Below, in pieces: positions 35,164 through 44,647 of a DNA stretch of 64,000 bases. The notes beneath the pieces were generated by a model, which saw nothing but the letters and a program-made list of their open reading frames with translations, did no database searches and had not been told where the DNA came from. Every line of letters begins with the position of its first letter. The first letter of the stretch is position 1. This DNA comes from Pseudoalteromonas sp. (GTDB taxonomy: Bacteria; Pseudomonadota; Gammaproteobacteria; Enterobacterales; Alteromonadaceae): assembly GCF_018402495.1 (NCBI RefSeq), contig NZ_JAGYIU010000004.1, forward strand, positions 516,417 through 580,416, given 5' to 3'. Both the position numbers and the translations under genes were made by a program.

Positions 35164-36930
35164 CTAATCTTGCTTAAAAAGCGGCAGTGGAGATGGTATG
35201 TTTTTAGGGAACGAAATTCGATAATGTAATCCTTGATTCGGTTCACTACTGGCTTCAATTTTGCCATTGAGTGTTTGTTTTACTAAGTTGAAAATAATAT
35301 GGGCGCCTAAACCGCTGCCACCTTTATCGCGTTTAGTGGTAAAAAATGGGTCGAACAAATGCTTTAGTTGAGCCGGCTTTAAACCTATGCCGTTGTCTTG
35401 GTAATTAATAACTAAGTCGTCTTCATCGATATTTACCTCTATGGTAATTTGTCCACTGTTTATATTTTCAAAACCATGCAGTAATGAATTCATAATTAAG
35501 TTAGTAAATATTTGGCTGATCACCCCTGCAGGTAGGTTAATAATTAAATCATCTGGGCAATGCAGGACAATGCTATGGGCTGTTTTTTTAATTTGTGGGT
35601 GCAAAGAGCGAATAACTTCGTTGATGTAGTCTTTAAAGTTAATTGTTCTTAGGGCTTCACTGGCCTGATCTACCGCAATTTGTTTAAAGCTGGTTATTAA
35701 ATCTGAGGCACGCTCTAAGTTGTGAGAAAGCAGTTGAGCGCTTTGTGCTGCATCATTAATAAATCCCTCTAACGCAGCTGAAGACAACGTTTTATTTTTA
35801 TACGCCGTTTCTATTTCAGTTAACCGTTCTTGTAAAAATGAGGTGGCGGTAACGCCAATACCAATAGGGGTATTTATTTCATGCGTGATCCCAGCGACTA
35901 AACCGCCTAATACCGCCATTTTCTCTGAGCCAACCAGTTGCTCTTGCGCAAAGCTTAATTCATCTAGCGAGCTTTGCAGCTGAGTTTGTTTGCTTAACAG
36001 TTGTTGTTCGGTTTGCTTTCGTAAATCGACTTCTTCTGTTAATACTGCTTTTTGTCGTTCTAGTTCATATTTTTGTTGCTGTAGATCGATCATGGCTTGG
36101 CTTAAATTTGATGTTTTACGCGCAACATCTTGTTCAAGCTGTAAATTTTGTTGATCAAGCTTTTGATTACTTTCAATTAGGTCATGCTGGGTTTGTTTTA
36201 ACTCTTTTTTATACTCAACAACTTTAGAGATTAGATTATTAAAAGAGCGTTCCATTACTTTTAGTTCATTATTTTCATCGCTGACAATTTTAACTTGTTG
36301 ACCATCAAGCTCTTCTAATTCTAGGTATTCAATTTGCTCAGTTAGCTGAGTAAGAGGCTCTGTGAGCAGCTTTCTAAACGCAATTAAGAATAAAATGATT
36401 AAAAAGGTAGTTTTAATCATGGCGTTACCAATTAAAAAATAAATTGAGAGCATAATACGGCTAAAAATAACATCACGACTAGAGAACAAGGTAACGTCGC
36501 CAACTTGAGTAGCCCGACCTGAAAACTCAAAAATAAGGGGGAATGTATAGCCAAATAAACCGGCTTTGGTGTCTTCAACGATTACATCTTCTTGCACAAG
36601 TTGCTGGCTGTAAAGATTATGAATATTGAGTGCGCGGCCTAGTTGCGAAATAATAGCGCCGTTGTCATCACGAATAATTACCCCCTCTACCATAGGTATG
36701 TCGAGTAACCCTTCTGCGGTGGTTATAGTTTGTTTTGTATTAAGCTCCCAAATTGCTCGGGTTAAGCTTCTGCCAAATGTTTTTTGTAATGTACCAAGCT
36801 CATCGCGTATATAATCTTTGGTATTGACGTACTCTGCGAAAATTTGTCCGCAGGTCACAACAAAGGTCAGTATAAAGTAAACTGATAAAACCCGAGTAAG
36901 CAACTTTGTTGAAAGACTTTTTTGCGGCAT
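35164..36930 (-). CDS. Membrane sensor histidine kinase
   Basis: 588 residues: TM1 about 9-32, periplasmic sensor about 33-155, TM2 about 160-190, HAMP-like segment to about 240, a long coiled coil about 235-335, H-box GITHEINTPIG (His350), and HATPase_c about 455-585 with LIMNSLLHGFE, DNGIGL and GGSGLGAHI. The THEINTP H-box and wide coiled coil are common in Alteromonadales kinases without attached receivers. The ATG at 36930 is preferred to the in-frame TTG at 36960, which adds 10 residues. Divergent from a CheY-like receiver gene, its possible partner. Confidence 0.88.
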   Translation of the reverse strand: MPQKSLSTKLLTRVLSVYFILTFVVTCGQIFAEYVNTKDYIRDELGTLQKTFGRSLTRAIWELNTKQTITTAEGLLDIPMVEGVIIRDDNGAIISQLGRALNIHNLYSQQLVQEDVIVEDTKAGLFGYTFPLIFEFSGRATQVGDVTLFSSRDVIFSRIMLSIYFLIGNAMIKTTFLIILFLIAFRKLLTEPLTQLTEQIEYLELEELDGQQVKIVSDENNELKVMERSFNNLISKVVEYKKELKQTQHDLIESNQKLDQQNLQLEQDVARKTSNLSQAMIDLQQQKYELERQKAVLTEEVDLRKQTEQQLLSKQTQLQSSLDELSFAQEQLVGSEKMAVLGGLVAGITHEINTPIGIGVTATSFLQERLTEIETAYKNKTLSSAALEGFINDAAQSAQLLSHNLERASDLITSFKQIAVDQASEALRTINFKDYINEVIRSLHPQIKKTAHSIVLHCPDDLIINLPAGVISQIFTNLIMNSLLHGFENINSGQITIEVNIDEDDLVINYQDNGIGLKPAQLKHLFDPFFTTKRDKGGSGLGAHIIFNLVKQTLNGKIEASSEPNQGLHYRISFPKNIPSPLPLFKQD

Positions 36931-37306
36931 GAGAGGCTTATATTTCCTTAAATTATTCAACTGTTAATGTTCGTTTATAAACATTAGTTAATAAATGATT
37001 AAAAATAAACATATATTTTATAATATTGCTATTTAGCGTTGTTAAATAAGCAATCATTCTGTTCATATATCAATTGGGTTTCTATTTGAGTACCGTTGGT
37101 TTTGGTAGGTTGTTTTTATTTGAGAGTAGTTAATTTACTGATTTGTATTGTGCAATTAAGCATTTTATTGATAACGTTAATAAAAGTTACAATAAATAGT
37201 CTGCTCATTGCTAATTTGGTTATACTTTTGACTGTTGCGGATTGGGCAACCAACTAATTTTACAGTGGGTTTAGGTGTTTTGTATGAGGTTAATCAGTGA
37301 GTCATT
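36931..37306. other. Long intergenic region between divergent kinase and receiver genes
   Basis: About 375 bp of AT-rich sequence without a credible ORF. It must hold both promoters. I see no strong palindrome; a TTGATA/TACAAT pair has only a 14-bp spacer and is not convincing. Confidence 0.5.
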
Positions 37307-37675
37307 ATGATGCGTTTTTCTATTTTAGTCTGTGATGATTCCACCGTCGCTCGCAAACAGGTAATGCGCTGTTTAAACGAGAGTATCGATGCTGATATTC
37401 AGCAAGCAACTAACGGTAAAGAAGCGTTAGCGTTATTGCATCAAGAGCACTTTGATCTTGTTTGTCTAGATTTAACCATGCCAGAAGTGGACGGCATTGA
37501 AGTGCTTGAGCAAGTTAAAGCAAATAAAATAGAATCCTATGTATTGGTAATTTCTGCTGATATCCAACAAAAAATGCAAGCACGTGTCGCGCAACTAGGC
37601 GCAATTGATTTTATTCATAAACCAATTAATAAAACGCAACTGAGTGCGGTTTTGCATAAGTTTGGCATTTATTAA
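37307..37675 (+). CDS. CheY-like single-domain response regulator
   Basis: 122-residue receiver with CDDS (9-12), phospho-acceptor Asp55 in CLDLTMPEVDG and Lys105 in IHKPIN. No output domain. The VDGIEVLEQVKANK and FIHKPINKTQL segments resemble receivers that act with CheC- or CheX-type phosphatases, but none is adjacent. The nearest kinase is the divergent sensor kinase at 35164-36930. Confidence 0.9.
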   Translation: MMRFSILVCDDSTVARKQVMRCLNESIDADIQQATNGKEALALLHQEHFDLVCLDLTMPEVDGIEVLEQVKANKIESYVLVISADIQQKMQARVAQLGAIDFIHKPINKTQLSAVLHKFGIY

Positions 37676-37756
37676 TAAAATTCATGATGAAAAAGACTGT
37701 TTTATCTTCTAATTTAGGGTTGACAGAATAGCCTGTGTTAAGGCAGTCTTAAGCTT

Positions 37757-37816
37757 ATGAAAACATTTAGTCTTGTAACGACCATTATTATTACAACCAC
37801 CATTCTTACTGGATAG
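37757..37816 (+). CDS. thrL: thr operon leader peptide
   Basis: 19-codon ORF reading MKTFSLVTTIIITTTILTG. Seven of the residues are Thr and four are Ile, the two amino acids whose supply governs thr attenuation. A Rho-independent hairpin starts 25 nt after its stop and thrA follows. A 5-bp complement CGACC (37779-37783) with GGTCG (37824-37828) could form the pause hairpin. A TTGACA lies at 37720-37725, but I see no good -10 at standard spacing. Ribosome stalling at the Thr/Ile codons should favour read-through into thrABC. Confidence 0.93.
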   Translation: MKTFSLVTTIIITTTILTG

Positions 37817-37841
37817 TGGCATAGGTCGGTGCAACAAATTT

Positions 37842-37877
37842 AAAGGCCTGTGTTCACTTAGAACACAGGCCTTTTTT
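37842..37877 (+). terminator. thr operon attenuator
   Basis: 13-bp stem AAAGGCCTGTGTT/AACACAGGCCTTT with a 7-nt loop and a T6 run, placed between thrL and thrA. It is the transcription attenuator expected after a Thr/Ile-rich leader. Confidence 0.93.
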
Positions 37878-37905
37878 CGTTTTATGGAATGAGGAAACAT
37901 AAAAA

Positions 37906-40323
37906 ATGCGCGTATTAAAATTTGGCGGCTCATCGCTCGCTGATTTTGCCTGTTTAGAGCAAGTTGCTGCACTCGCTAAGGCACAATTAAAAGATGAAAT
38001 GTTACTGGTACTGTCAGCCCCAGGTGGCATGACTGACTCGTTAGTTAATTTAGCTAGTACTGCAGAGCAGGGGCATGACTTTAGCGAACAATGGGATTCA
38101 CTGACTAGCCGATGCAACACGCTTAAAGCGGCGGTAGAGGAAAAGCAAGGAGCAGTTCAAAACTGGCCTGACTTTAACGAACTTAAAAATAAGCTTGATG
38201 GTATTGCCCTGATAAAGTGCTGCCCTGATCAGGTCAGAGCATTCATTATTAGCTTTGGTGAGCGTGTTAGCGTATCGCTAATGCAAAGCCTATTAGCCGA
38301 TCATAACGCGCATTATTTACAAGCAACAGATTGTATTGTTTCAACCGGCGGATACATAGACGCAGAAGCGGATTTAGTGGCCAGTAAAGCACGTTTTCAA
38401 GCAGTGTTAAAAGAATCGCCAGCAACGGTTTATATTATGCCGGGCTTTACTGCAAGTAATGATGAAGGGGAGCTCACAACGCTTGGTCGTAATGGGTCTG
38501 ACTACTCGGCGGCGATTGCTGCGGCGTGTTTAGAGGCGCAAGTGTGCCAAATATGGACTGACGTTGATGGTGTATACAGCGCCGATCCGCGTTATATCAA
38601 AAAAGCCACTAAGGTTGATTTCCTATCTTATAAAGAAGCGATGGAACTTTCTTATTTTGGCGCTAAAGTATTGCACCCTAAAACTATCCTACCGTGTGCA
38701 AAAGCAGGGGTGCCATGCGAAATTAAAAACACTCATAACCCAGATGCGCAAGGCTCACTAATTAGTAACGATACGGTATCTGATGAACCAGTAAAAGCAC
38801 TCTCAAGCCTACAAAATTTAGCTATGCTGACCGTTTCAGGCCCAGGCATGAAAGGTAAAGTAGGCATGGCATCGAAAGTATTTAATGCATTGGCACATGA
38901 TAACGTATCAATTGTACTCATTACCCAGTCATCATGTGAATTTAGCATTAGTTTTTGTGTGCATGAAAGCGATTTAAATCTAGCGTTAAGTGCGTTGCAA
39001 GTAGCCTTTGACTTAGAGTCAAAAGCGGGGCTCATTGAGCCGGTAAATGTGCAACGTAATTTAGCAATAGTAACGTTAGTCGGTGATAACATGCGTGCCC
39101 ATAAGGGGTTAGCGGCTAAGTTTTTTGCATCGCTTGCACAAGCGCAAGTAAACATTGTTGCTATAGCGCAAGATTCAACAGAAAGTGCTATTTCAGCCGT
39201 TATTGACGGTGAATTATGTAATGACGCGGTTAAAATTTGTCATGAAAACTTTTTCACTCATGTTCCTTCAATTGATGTGTTTTTATTGGGCTGTGGCTTA
39301 GTCGGCCAAGAGCTAATTAACCAACTTGAGCGTCAACAAGCATGGCTTGAAAAGCGTAATATTAAATTAAACCTATATGGTGTTGCCAACTCTCGTCAAT
39401 TACACCTTGATGGTGAGGGGATTGCGTTTGATGATTGGCAGCAAAAACTGGCGCAGTCAGAGCAAGCGTTTGATTTAAAACTGGTCGAGCAGTTTGTTAA
39501 GCAAAATCATTTAGTTAATCCAGTGCTAGTTGACTGTACTTCATCAGATGCCTTAGCTGCACAATATGTAGATTTTTTAAATGCAGGTTTTCATGTCGTG
39601 GCTGCCAATAAAAAAGCCACCACGAGCTCATATACGTATTACCAAGATTTAATTGCAGCAACACATAAAAATAATCGTAAGTTTTTATACGAAACTAACG
39701 TAGGTGCAGGTTTACCTGTAATTGATAACTTGCAATCGTTGTTTGGTGCAGGTGATGAGTTACTTGAGTTTAGTGGTATTTTATCAGGCTCGCTTTCATA
39801 CATGTTTGGTGCACTAGAAGATGGTTTATCACTTTCTGAAGCAACAATTAAAGCCAAAGAAAGCGGGTTTACAGAGCCCGATCCGCGCGATGACTTATCG
39901 GGAACTGACGTAGCACGTAAATTACTGATCATCGCACGCGAAGCCGGTATGAAATTAGAGCTTAGTGATATTGAAGTGGAGTCGGTTTTACCGCCAAGTT
40001 TTGCCCAAGGTGACAACGTTGAGCAGTTTATGGCGAAATTACCTAGCTTAGATGCTGGTTTTAACGACCGTGTGCAAAGTGCAGCAAGTGAAGGTAAAGT
40101 ACTTCGCTACGTAGGCACAATTAAAAATGGTCACTGTAAGGTCGGAATCGAAGCCGTGGATTCATCACATGCATTGAATGTTATTCGTGATGGTGAAAAT
40201 GCACTGGCTATTTTAAGCCAATACTACCAACCGCGTCCGTTTGTAATTCGTGGTTATGGGGCTGGCTCTGCAGTAACGGCTGCGGGTGTATTTGCAGACA
40301 TCTTAAAAACATTATCTCGCTAG
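37906..40323 (+). CDS. thrA: Bifunctional aspartokinase I / homoserine dehydrogenase I
   Basis: 805 residues, close to the 820 of E. coli ThrA. The aspartokinase half begins [13 protein letters not shown] and has [19 protein letters not shown] and [13 protein letters not shown]. Two ACT domains follow (about 310-455; [18 protein letters not shown]). The homoserine dehydrogenase half starts at [17 protein letters not shown] (NADP-binding) and contains [18 protein letters not shown]. It catalyses the first and third steps of threonine synthesis and is normally feedback-inhibited by threonine through the ACT domains. First structural gene after the attenuator, 10 nt ahead of thrB. Confidence 0.97.
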   Translation: MRVLKFGGSSLADFACLEQVAALAKAQLKDEMLLVLSAPGGMTDSLVNLASTAEQGHDFSEQWDSLTSRCNTLKAAVEEKQGAVQNWPDFNELKNKLDGIALIKCCPDQVRAFIISFGERVSVSLMQSLLADHNAHYLQATDCIVSTGGYIDAEADLVASKARFQAVLKESPATVYIMPGFTASNDEGELTTLGRNGSDYSAAIAAACLEAQVCQIWTDVDGVYSADPRYIKKATKVDFLSYKEAMELSYFGAKVLHPKTILPCAKAGVPCEIKNTHNPDAQGSLISNDTVSDEPVKALSSLQNLAMLTVSGPGMKGKVGMASKVFNALAHDNVSIVLITQSSCEFSISFCVHESDLNLALSALQVAFDLESKAGLIEPVNVQRNLAIVTLVGDNMRAHKGLAAKFFASLAQAQVNIVAIAQDSTESAISAVIDGELCNDAVKICHENFFTHVPSIDVFLLGCGLVGQELINQLERQQAWLEKRNIKLNLYGVANSRQLHLDGEGIAFDDWQQKLAQSEQAFDLKLVEQFVKQNHLVNPVLVDCTSSDALAAQYVDFLNAGFHVVAANKKATTSSYTYYQDLIAATHKNNRKFLYETNVGAGLPVIDNLQSLFGAGDELLEFSGILSGSLSYMFGALEDGLSLSEATIKAKESGFTEPDPRDDLSGTDVARKLLIIAREAGMKLELSDIEVESVLPPSFAQGDNVEQFMAKLPSLDAGFNDRVQSAASEGKVLRYVGTIKNGHCKVGIEAVDSSHALNVIRDGENALAILSQYYQPRPFVIRGYGAGSAVTAAGVFADILKTLSR

Positions 40324-40332
40324 GAGTCAGTC

Positions 40333-41268
40333 ATGATTGAAGTATATGCACCGGCGTCTATTGGTAATTTTGCCGTTGGCTTTGATGCGCTGGGCGCCGC
40401 ACTAGCGCCCATTGATGGCGGTTTATTAGGTGATGTGGCGGTTGTGAGTGCCGCATCGAGTGATGAATTTATTTGTACAGGCGACTATGCACATAAGCTA
40501 CCTAGTGATGCGCAAGAAAATTTAGCGTATCAGTGTTTAGTGCATTTTCGTAAACAAGTTGCGCCTGATATGCCTGCGGTAAAGCTCGAGCTTAGGAAAA
40601 ACTTGCCGATTGGTTCGGGATTAGGCTCAAGTGCCTGCTCTGTGGTGGCGACATTTGCAGCACTGGATAAATTTGCCAAAACTAATTTAAGCCAAGTAGA
40701 GCTTATTGAACTTATGGCTGATTTTGAAGCCGTTGTAAGTGGGGGGCGCCATTACGATAACATCACACCGTGTTACTTAGGCGGCTTACAGCTAACCGGT
40801 GATTTAATTCCTGATAAATCTATTGCTTTACCTGTCGATGAAAACTGGTATTACGTTGCTGCATTTCCGGGTTTTTCGCTCAATACTGCGAAGGCGCGTT
40901 CTGTTTTACCAAAAGCGCTCAGTATGCATGCGGGGGTTGAGTTTGCTCAGCGCTTATCGGCGTTTAGTAGCTTACTGTTAACAGGGCGTTTTGATGATGC
41001 ATTAAGCATTATGAAAGACGAAATAGCAGAGCCATACCGTGCGCCACTTATAAGCGGCTTTAGTGATGCTAAAGCAAGCTTACCAGCACTGGGTGCTGAA
41101 GTTGTGAGTATTTCAGGCGCAGGGCCGACCTTGTTTAGTGTATGTAAAACGCTTGAAGCGGCAGAGCAATGCGCGCAGTGGCTAGAGGAAAATTACATCA
41201 ACGAGCAAGGTTTTTGCCATATTTGTAAATTAGATAACGACGGCACGCGTCAATTAAATGTTTTATAG
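40333..41268 (+). CDS. thrB: Homoserine kinase
   Basis: 311-residue GHMP kinase. Visible motifs are YAPASIGNFAVGFDALG at the N-terminus, the ATP-binding loop LPIGSGLGSSACSVVA and VSISGAGPTLFSV near the C-terminus. It phosphorylates homoserine for ThrC. AGGAG precedes the ATG, 10 nt after thrA; thrC starts 12 nt after the stop. Confidence 0.97.
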   Translation: MIEVYAPASIGNFAVGFDALGAALAPIDGGLLGDVAVVSAASSDEFICTGDYAHKLPSDAQENLAYQCLVHFRKQVAPDMPAVKLELRKNLPIGSGLGSSACSVVATFAALDKFAKTNLSQVELIELMADFEAVVSGGRHYDNITPCYLGGLQLTGDLIPDKSIALPVDENWYYVAAFPGFSLNTAKARSVLPKALSMHAGVEFAQRLSAFSSLLLTGRFDDALSIMKDEIAEPYRAPLISGFSDAKASLPALGAEVVSISGAGPTLFSVCKTLEAAEQCAQWLEENYINEQGFCHICKLDNDGTRQLNVL

Positions 41269-41279
41269 GATAAAGAATC

Positions 41280-42563
41280 ATGCAATTACATAATTTAAAA
41301 GAATATTCACAAAAAGTGTCGTTTGTTGAAGCTGTAAAAACAGGACTGGGGCGTAATCAAGGTGTGTTTTTTCCAGAGTCGTTAGCGCCATTAAGTGATG
41401 TTGATGCATTACTAGATATGGACTTTGTTACTCGCAGTGGCAAAATTCTATCGCACCTTATTGGTGACGAGCTACCAAGTGATACTGTTGCCCAGATGGT
41501 TAAGAATGCGTTTAATTTTCCGGTTAAGTTGGTGGAAGTTGAAGATAATACCTATTGCTTAGAGTTATTTCACGGCCCAACACTGGCATTTAAAGATTTT
41601 GGTGGCCGTTTTATGGCCGAGTGCTTGGCGCAATTTAATCAAGGTGAAAAAGTCACTATTTTAACTGCAACATCGGGTGATACCGGAGCTGCCGTAGCGC
41701 ATGCTTTTTATAACAAGCCCAATATTGATGTCGTTATTTTATACCCTAAAGGTAAAATTTCATTAGCGCAGCAAAAGTTATTTACAACGCTTGGTGACAA
41801 TATTCACTGTTATGCGATTGAGGGTAGTTTTGATGATTGCCAAGAGTTGGTTAAAAAATCATTTTTAGATGAAGAGCTAAAATCGAAGTTAGGTTTAAAC
41901 TCAGCAAATTCAATTAACATTAGCCGGTTAGTCGCGCAGGTGTGTTATTACTTTGAAGCCATTGCCCAACTGCCAAAAGAAAAGCGTGCTACAGCGCATA
42001 TTTCAGTACCCAGTGGTAACTTTGGTAATGTGTGTGCGGCTATGATTGGCGCTGTTATTGGTATGCCAGTTGGTAAACTAAGTGCGACTACAAACCAAAA
42101 CGACACAGTACCGCGCTTTATGCTTGATAAAAATTGGACGCCTAATGCGACAATTGAATCGCTTTCAAATGCAATGGATGTGAGTAAACCTAATAACTGG
42201 CCACGTGTGCAATCAATGTTAGATAATAACTGGTTTAGTTATGATAACTTTTATTCGGTGAGTGTTGATGAGCAGCAAACACAAACAGTGATGAAAAAAA
42301 TTCAACAGCTTGGCTATATTGCAGAGCCTCACACCGCAATTGCTTACCAAGGTCTTGTAGAAAATAAGGCGGCAGATGCTGTGGGGATTTTTTTAGCGAC
42401 TGCGCATCCGGCCAAATTTAAAGACAGCGTTGAGGATATCCTTAATGTTGAATTAGATATGCCAAAGCCGTTAGCCGATGCATTAGCAAAGCTGTGTTTA
42501 GCCACTGATATGCACAACGATTATGATATTTTGCGTACAGAGTTGTTTAAAAAGCTTGCCTAA
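41280..42563 (+). CDS. thrC: Threonine synthase
   Basis: 427-residue PLP enzyme. The Lys Schiff base lies in LFHGPTLAFKDFGGRF, and TATSGDTGAAVAHAF is the phosphate/cofactor loop. It converts O-phosphohomoserine to threonine. Last gene of thrABC; a clear terminator follows within 40 nt. Length and motif spacing match the gammaproteobacterial ThrC branch. Confidence 0.97.
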   Translation: MQLHNLKEYSQKVSFVEAVKTGLGRNQGVFFPESLAPLSDVDALLDMDFVTRSGKILSHLIGDELPSDTVAQMVKNAFNFPVKLVEVEDNTYCLELFHGPTLAFKDFGGRFMAECLAQFNQGEKVTILTATSGDTGAAVAHAFYNKPNIDVVILYPKGKISLAQQKLFTTLGDNIHCYAIEGSFDDCQELVKKSFLDEELKSKLGLNSANSINISRLVAQVCYYFEAIAQLPKEKRATAHISVPSGNFGNVCAAMIGAVIGMPVGKLSATTNQNDTVPRFMLDKNWTPNATIESLSNAMDVSKPNNWPRVQSMLDNNWFSYDNFYSVSVDEQQTQTVMKKIQQLGYIAEPHTAIAYQGLVENKAADAVGIFLATAHPAKFKDSVEDILNVELDMPKPLADALAKLCLATDMHNDYDILRTELFKKLA

Positions 42564-42577
42564 AAAAGGCAGATAAT

Positions 42578-42603
42578 AAAAGCGGCTTAGGCCGCTTTTT
42601 TTG
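42578..42603 (+). terminator. Terminator of the thr operon
   Basis: 9-bp stem AAAAGCGGC/GCCGCTTTT, loop TTAG, then a T run; 14 nt after the thrC stop. Confidence 0.9.
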
Positions 42604-42831
42604 TTTATTTATGCATCGCTTTAGACATAACGCATAAGCTATATAAATGTAGTAAATAAAATTCATTTAAAATTGTTATTAGTTTATAAAAAAATATCAT
42701 CATCAAAATGCTGTGAAATAGTTTCAATCCCTGTTTAAATATCCTCAACTTAAGAGCGTAGGCAAAACGTCGTTTTAAGCGTACAATAAAGCCTCTAAAA
42801 AATACCCATACACGTTGCCCAGGAGACCCCA

Positions 42832-44088
42832 ATGTTAGAACGTAGCATGAATATTTCGGACTTTGATCCAGAGTTATTTGACGCGATGAGCAAAGAAACA
42901 TCACGTCAGGAAGAGCATATTGAGTTAATTGCATCTGAAAACTACTGTAGCCCACGCGTACTTGAAGCGCAGGGTTCTCAGCTGACTAACAAATACGCTG
43001 AAGGTTACCCGGGCAAACGTTACTACGGTGGCTGTGAGCACGTAGACGTGGTTGAGCAACTTGCTATTGACCGCGCAAATGAATTATTTGGTACAGATTA
43101 CGCAAATGTGCAACCTCATGCCGGTTCACAAGCTAATGCTGCTGTTTTCCAAGCTCTTTTAAGCCCACTTGACACTGTATTAGGCATGAGCCTAGCGCAC
43201 GGTGGTCACTTAACACATGGCTCACACGTAAACTTCTCAGGTAAAACATACAACGCAATTCAGTATGGCCTTAACGAAGAAACTGGCGAAATTGATTACG
43301 CACAAGTTGAAGCGTTAGCACTTGAGCACAAACCAAAAATGATTATTGCGGGTTTCTCTGCTTATTCAGGTATTGTTGATTGGGCTAAGTTCCGTGAAAT
43401 TGCAGACAAAGTAGGTGCATACTTATTTGTTGATATGGCGCACGTTGCAGGTTTAATTGCTGCGGGTGTTTACCCAAGCCCGGTGCCATTTGCTCACGTT
43501 GTAACAACCACAACACACAAAACATTAGCCGGTCCTCGCGGTGGTTTAATCATTTCTGCGTGTGGCGATGAAGAAATTTACAAAAAGCTAAACAGCGCTG
43601 TTTTTCCAGGTGGCCAAGGTGGTCCTTTATGTCATGTTATTGCTGCCAAAGCGGTCGCATTTAAAGAAGCACTTCAACCTGAGTTTAAAACATACCAAGC
43701 ACAAGTTGTTAAAAATGCACAAGCAATGGTTGCGGTATTACAAGAGCGCGGCTACAAAGTAGTATCGGGTAAAACTGACAACCACTTATTCTTACTTGAT
43801 TTAATCGACAAAGATATCACAGGTAAAGATGCAGATGCTGCCCTAGGTAATGCGAATATCACGGTTAACAAAAACTCAGTACCGAACGATCCACGTTCAC
43901 CATTTGTTACCTCTGGTCTGCGTATTGGTTCACCAGCAATCACTCGTCGTGGCTTTAAAGAAGCTGAATCAAAAGAGTTAGCAGGCTGGATCTGTGATGT
44001 ACTAGACAACATCGAAGATGAGTCAGTACAAGCGCAAGTAAAAGAAAAAGTGAAAGCAATTTGTGCAAAACTACCTGTTTACGCTTAA
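42832..44088 (+). CDS. glyA: Serine hydroxymethyltransferase
   Basis: 418 residues. The PLP lysine is in [50 protein letters not shown] at the start is family-defining. It interconverts serine and glycine and loads tetrahydrofolate with one-carbon units. AGGAG precedes the ATG. Codon choice is smoother than its neighbours, as expected for a highly expressed gene. A TACAAT -10-like element lies at 42782-42787 with an odd-centred inverted repeat just upstream (42764-42776). Single gene with its own terminator. Confidence 0.97.
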   Translation: MLERSMNISDFDPELFDAMSKETSRQEEHIELIASENYCSPRVLEAQGSQLTNKYAEGYPGKRYYGGCEHVDVVEQLAIDRANELFGTDYANVQPHAGSQANAAVFQALLSPLDTVLGMSLAHGGHLTHGSHVNFSGKTYNAIQYGLNEETGEIDYAQVEALALEHKPKMIIAGFSAYSGIVDWAKFREIADKVGAYLFVDMAHVAGLIAAGVYPSPVPFAHVVTTTTHKTLAGPRGGLIISACGDEEIYKKLNSAVFPGGQGGPLCHVIAAKAVAFKEALQPEFKTYQAQVVKNAQAMVAVLQERGYKVVSGKTDNHLFLLDLIDKDITGKDADAALGNANITVNKNSVPNDPRSPFVTSGLRIGSPAITRRGFKEAESKELAGWICDVLDNIEDESVQAQVKEKVKAICAKLPVYA

Positions 44089-44141
44089 TCCAAGAGTAAA
44101 ATAGTAATTTAGATCACAACTGCACACATTTTTGTTATGAT

Positions 44142-44176
44142 AATGGCCGCTATGATAGCGGCCATTTTTTGTTTTT
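44142..44176 (+). terminator. Terminator of glyA, at the 5' side of nrdR
   Basis: 10-bp perfect stem ATGGCCGCTA/TAGCGGCCAT (44143-44152 with 44156-44165), loop TGA, then T-rich tail. It lies 54 nt after glyA and 20 nt before the nrdR ATG. Confidence 0.87.
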
Positions 44177-44195
44177 AAAACGGAAACACACAGTT

Positions 44196-44645
44196 ATGCA
44201 TTGCCCTTTTTGCACCGCCAAAGATACTAAAGTTATTGATTCTCGCCTTGTAGGTGGGGGACACCAAGTACGTAGACGTCGTGAATGTAATGAATGCCAC
44301 GAACGATTTACCACCTTTGAAGGGGCTGAATTAGTGATGCCACGGGTCATCAAGCAAGATGGAAGCCGCGAACCGTTTAATGAAGATAAGTTACTAAATG
44401 GCTTAACTCGCGCCCTCGAAAAACGCCCCGTAAGCACTGAGCAAGTTGATGAAGTGGTTAATATTATTAAGTCGCAGTTACGTGCCACTGGTGAGCGTGA
44501 AGTGTCTAGCCATTTGGTGGGTGAGTGCATTATGGAAGCGCTTAAAAAGTTAGATAAAGTGGCCTATGTAAGATTTGCCTCTGTATATCGCTCGTTTGAA
44601 GATATACGCGAATTTGGTGAAGAAATAGCCCGCTTAGGAGAGTAG
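44196..44645 (+). CDS. nrdR: Transcriptional repressor NrdR
   Basis: 149 residues, standard NrdR length. The zinc ribbon is MHCPFC...CNEC (1-34) and the ATP-cone follows ([22 protein letters not shown]). NrdR senses ATP/dATP and represses ribonucleotide reductase genes. Start at MHCPFC (44196) as in the whole family; an upstream in-frame ATG would add nine residues. A TATGAT -10-like element sits at 44136-44141. ribD starts 2 nt after the stop, the conserved nrdR-ribD pairing. Confidence 0.97.
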   Translation: MHCPFCTAKDTKVIDSRLVGGGHQVRRRRECNECHERFTTFEGAELVMPRVIKQDGSREPFNEDKLLNGLTRALEKRPVSTEQVDEVVNIIKSQLRATGEREVSSHLVGECIMEALKKLDKVAYVRFASVYRSFEDIREFGEEIARLGE

Positions 44646-44647
44646 TA

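Noticed and set aside
37720..37756. Complete thr promoter
   Set aside because: TTGACA is present, but no -10 fits at 16-18 bp, and a start there would leave too little room for the leader ribosome site; only the leader and attenuator are claimed.
42755..42780. PurR box upstream of glyA
   Set aside because: The inverted repeat is odd-centred and does not match the 16-bp ACGCAA-CG-TTGCGT pattern.
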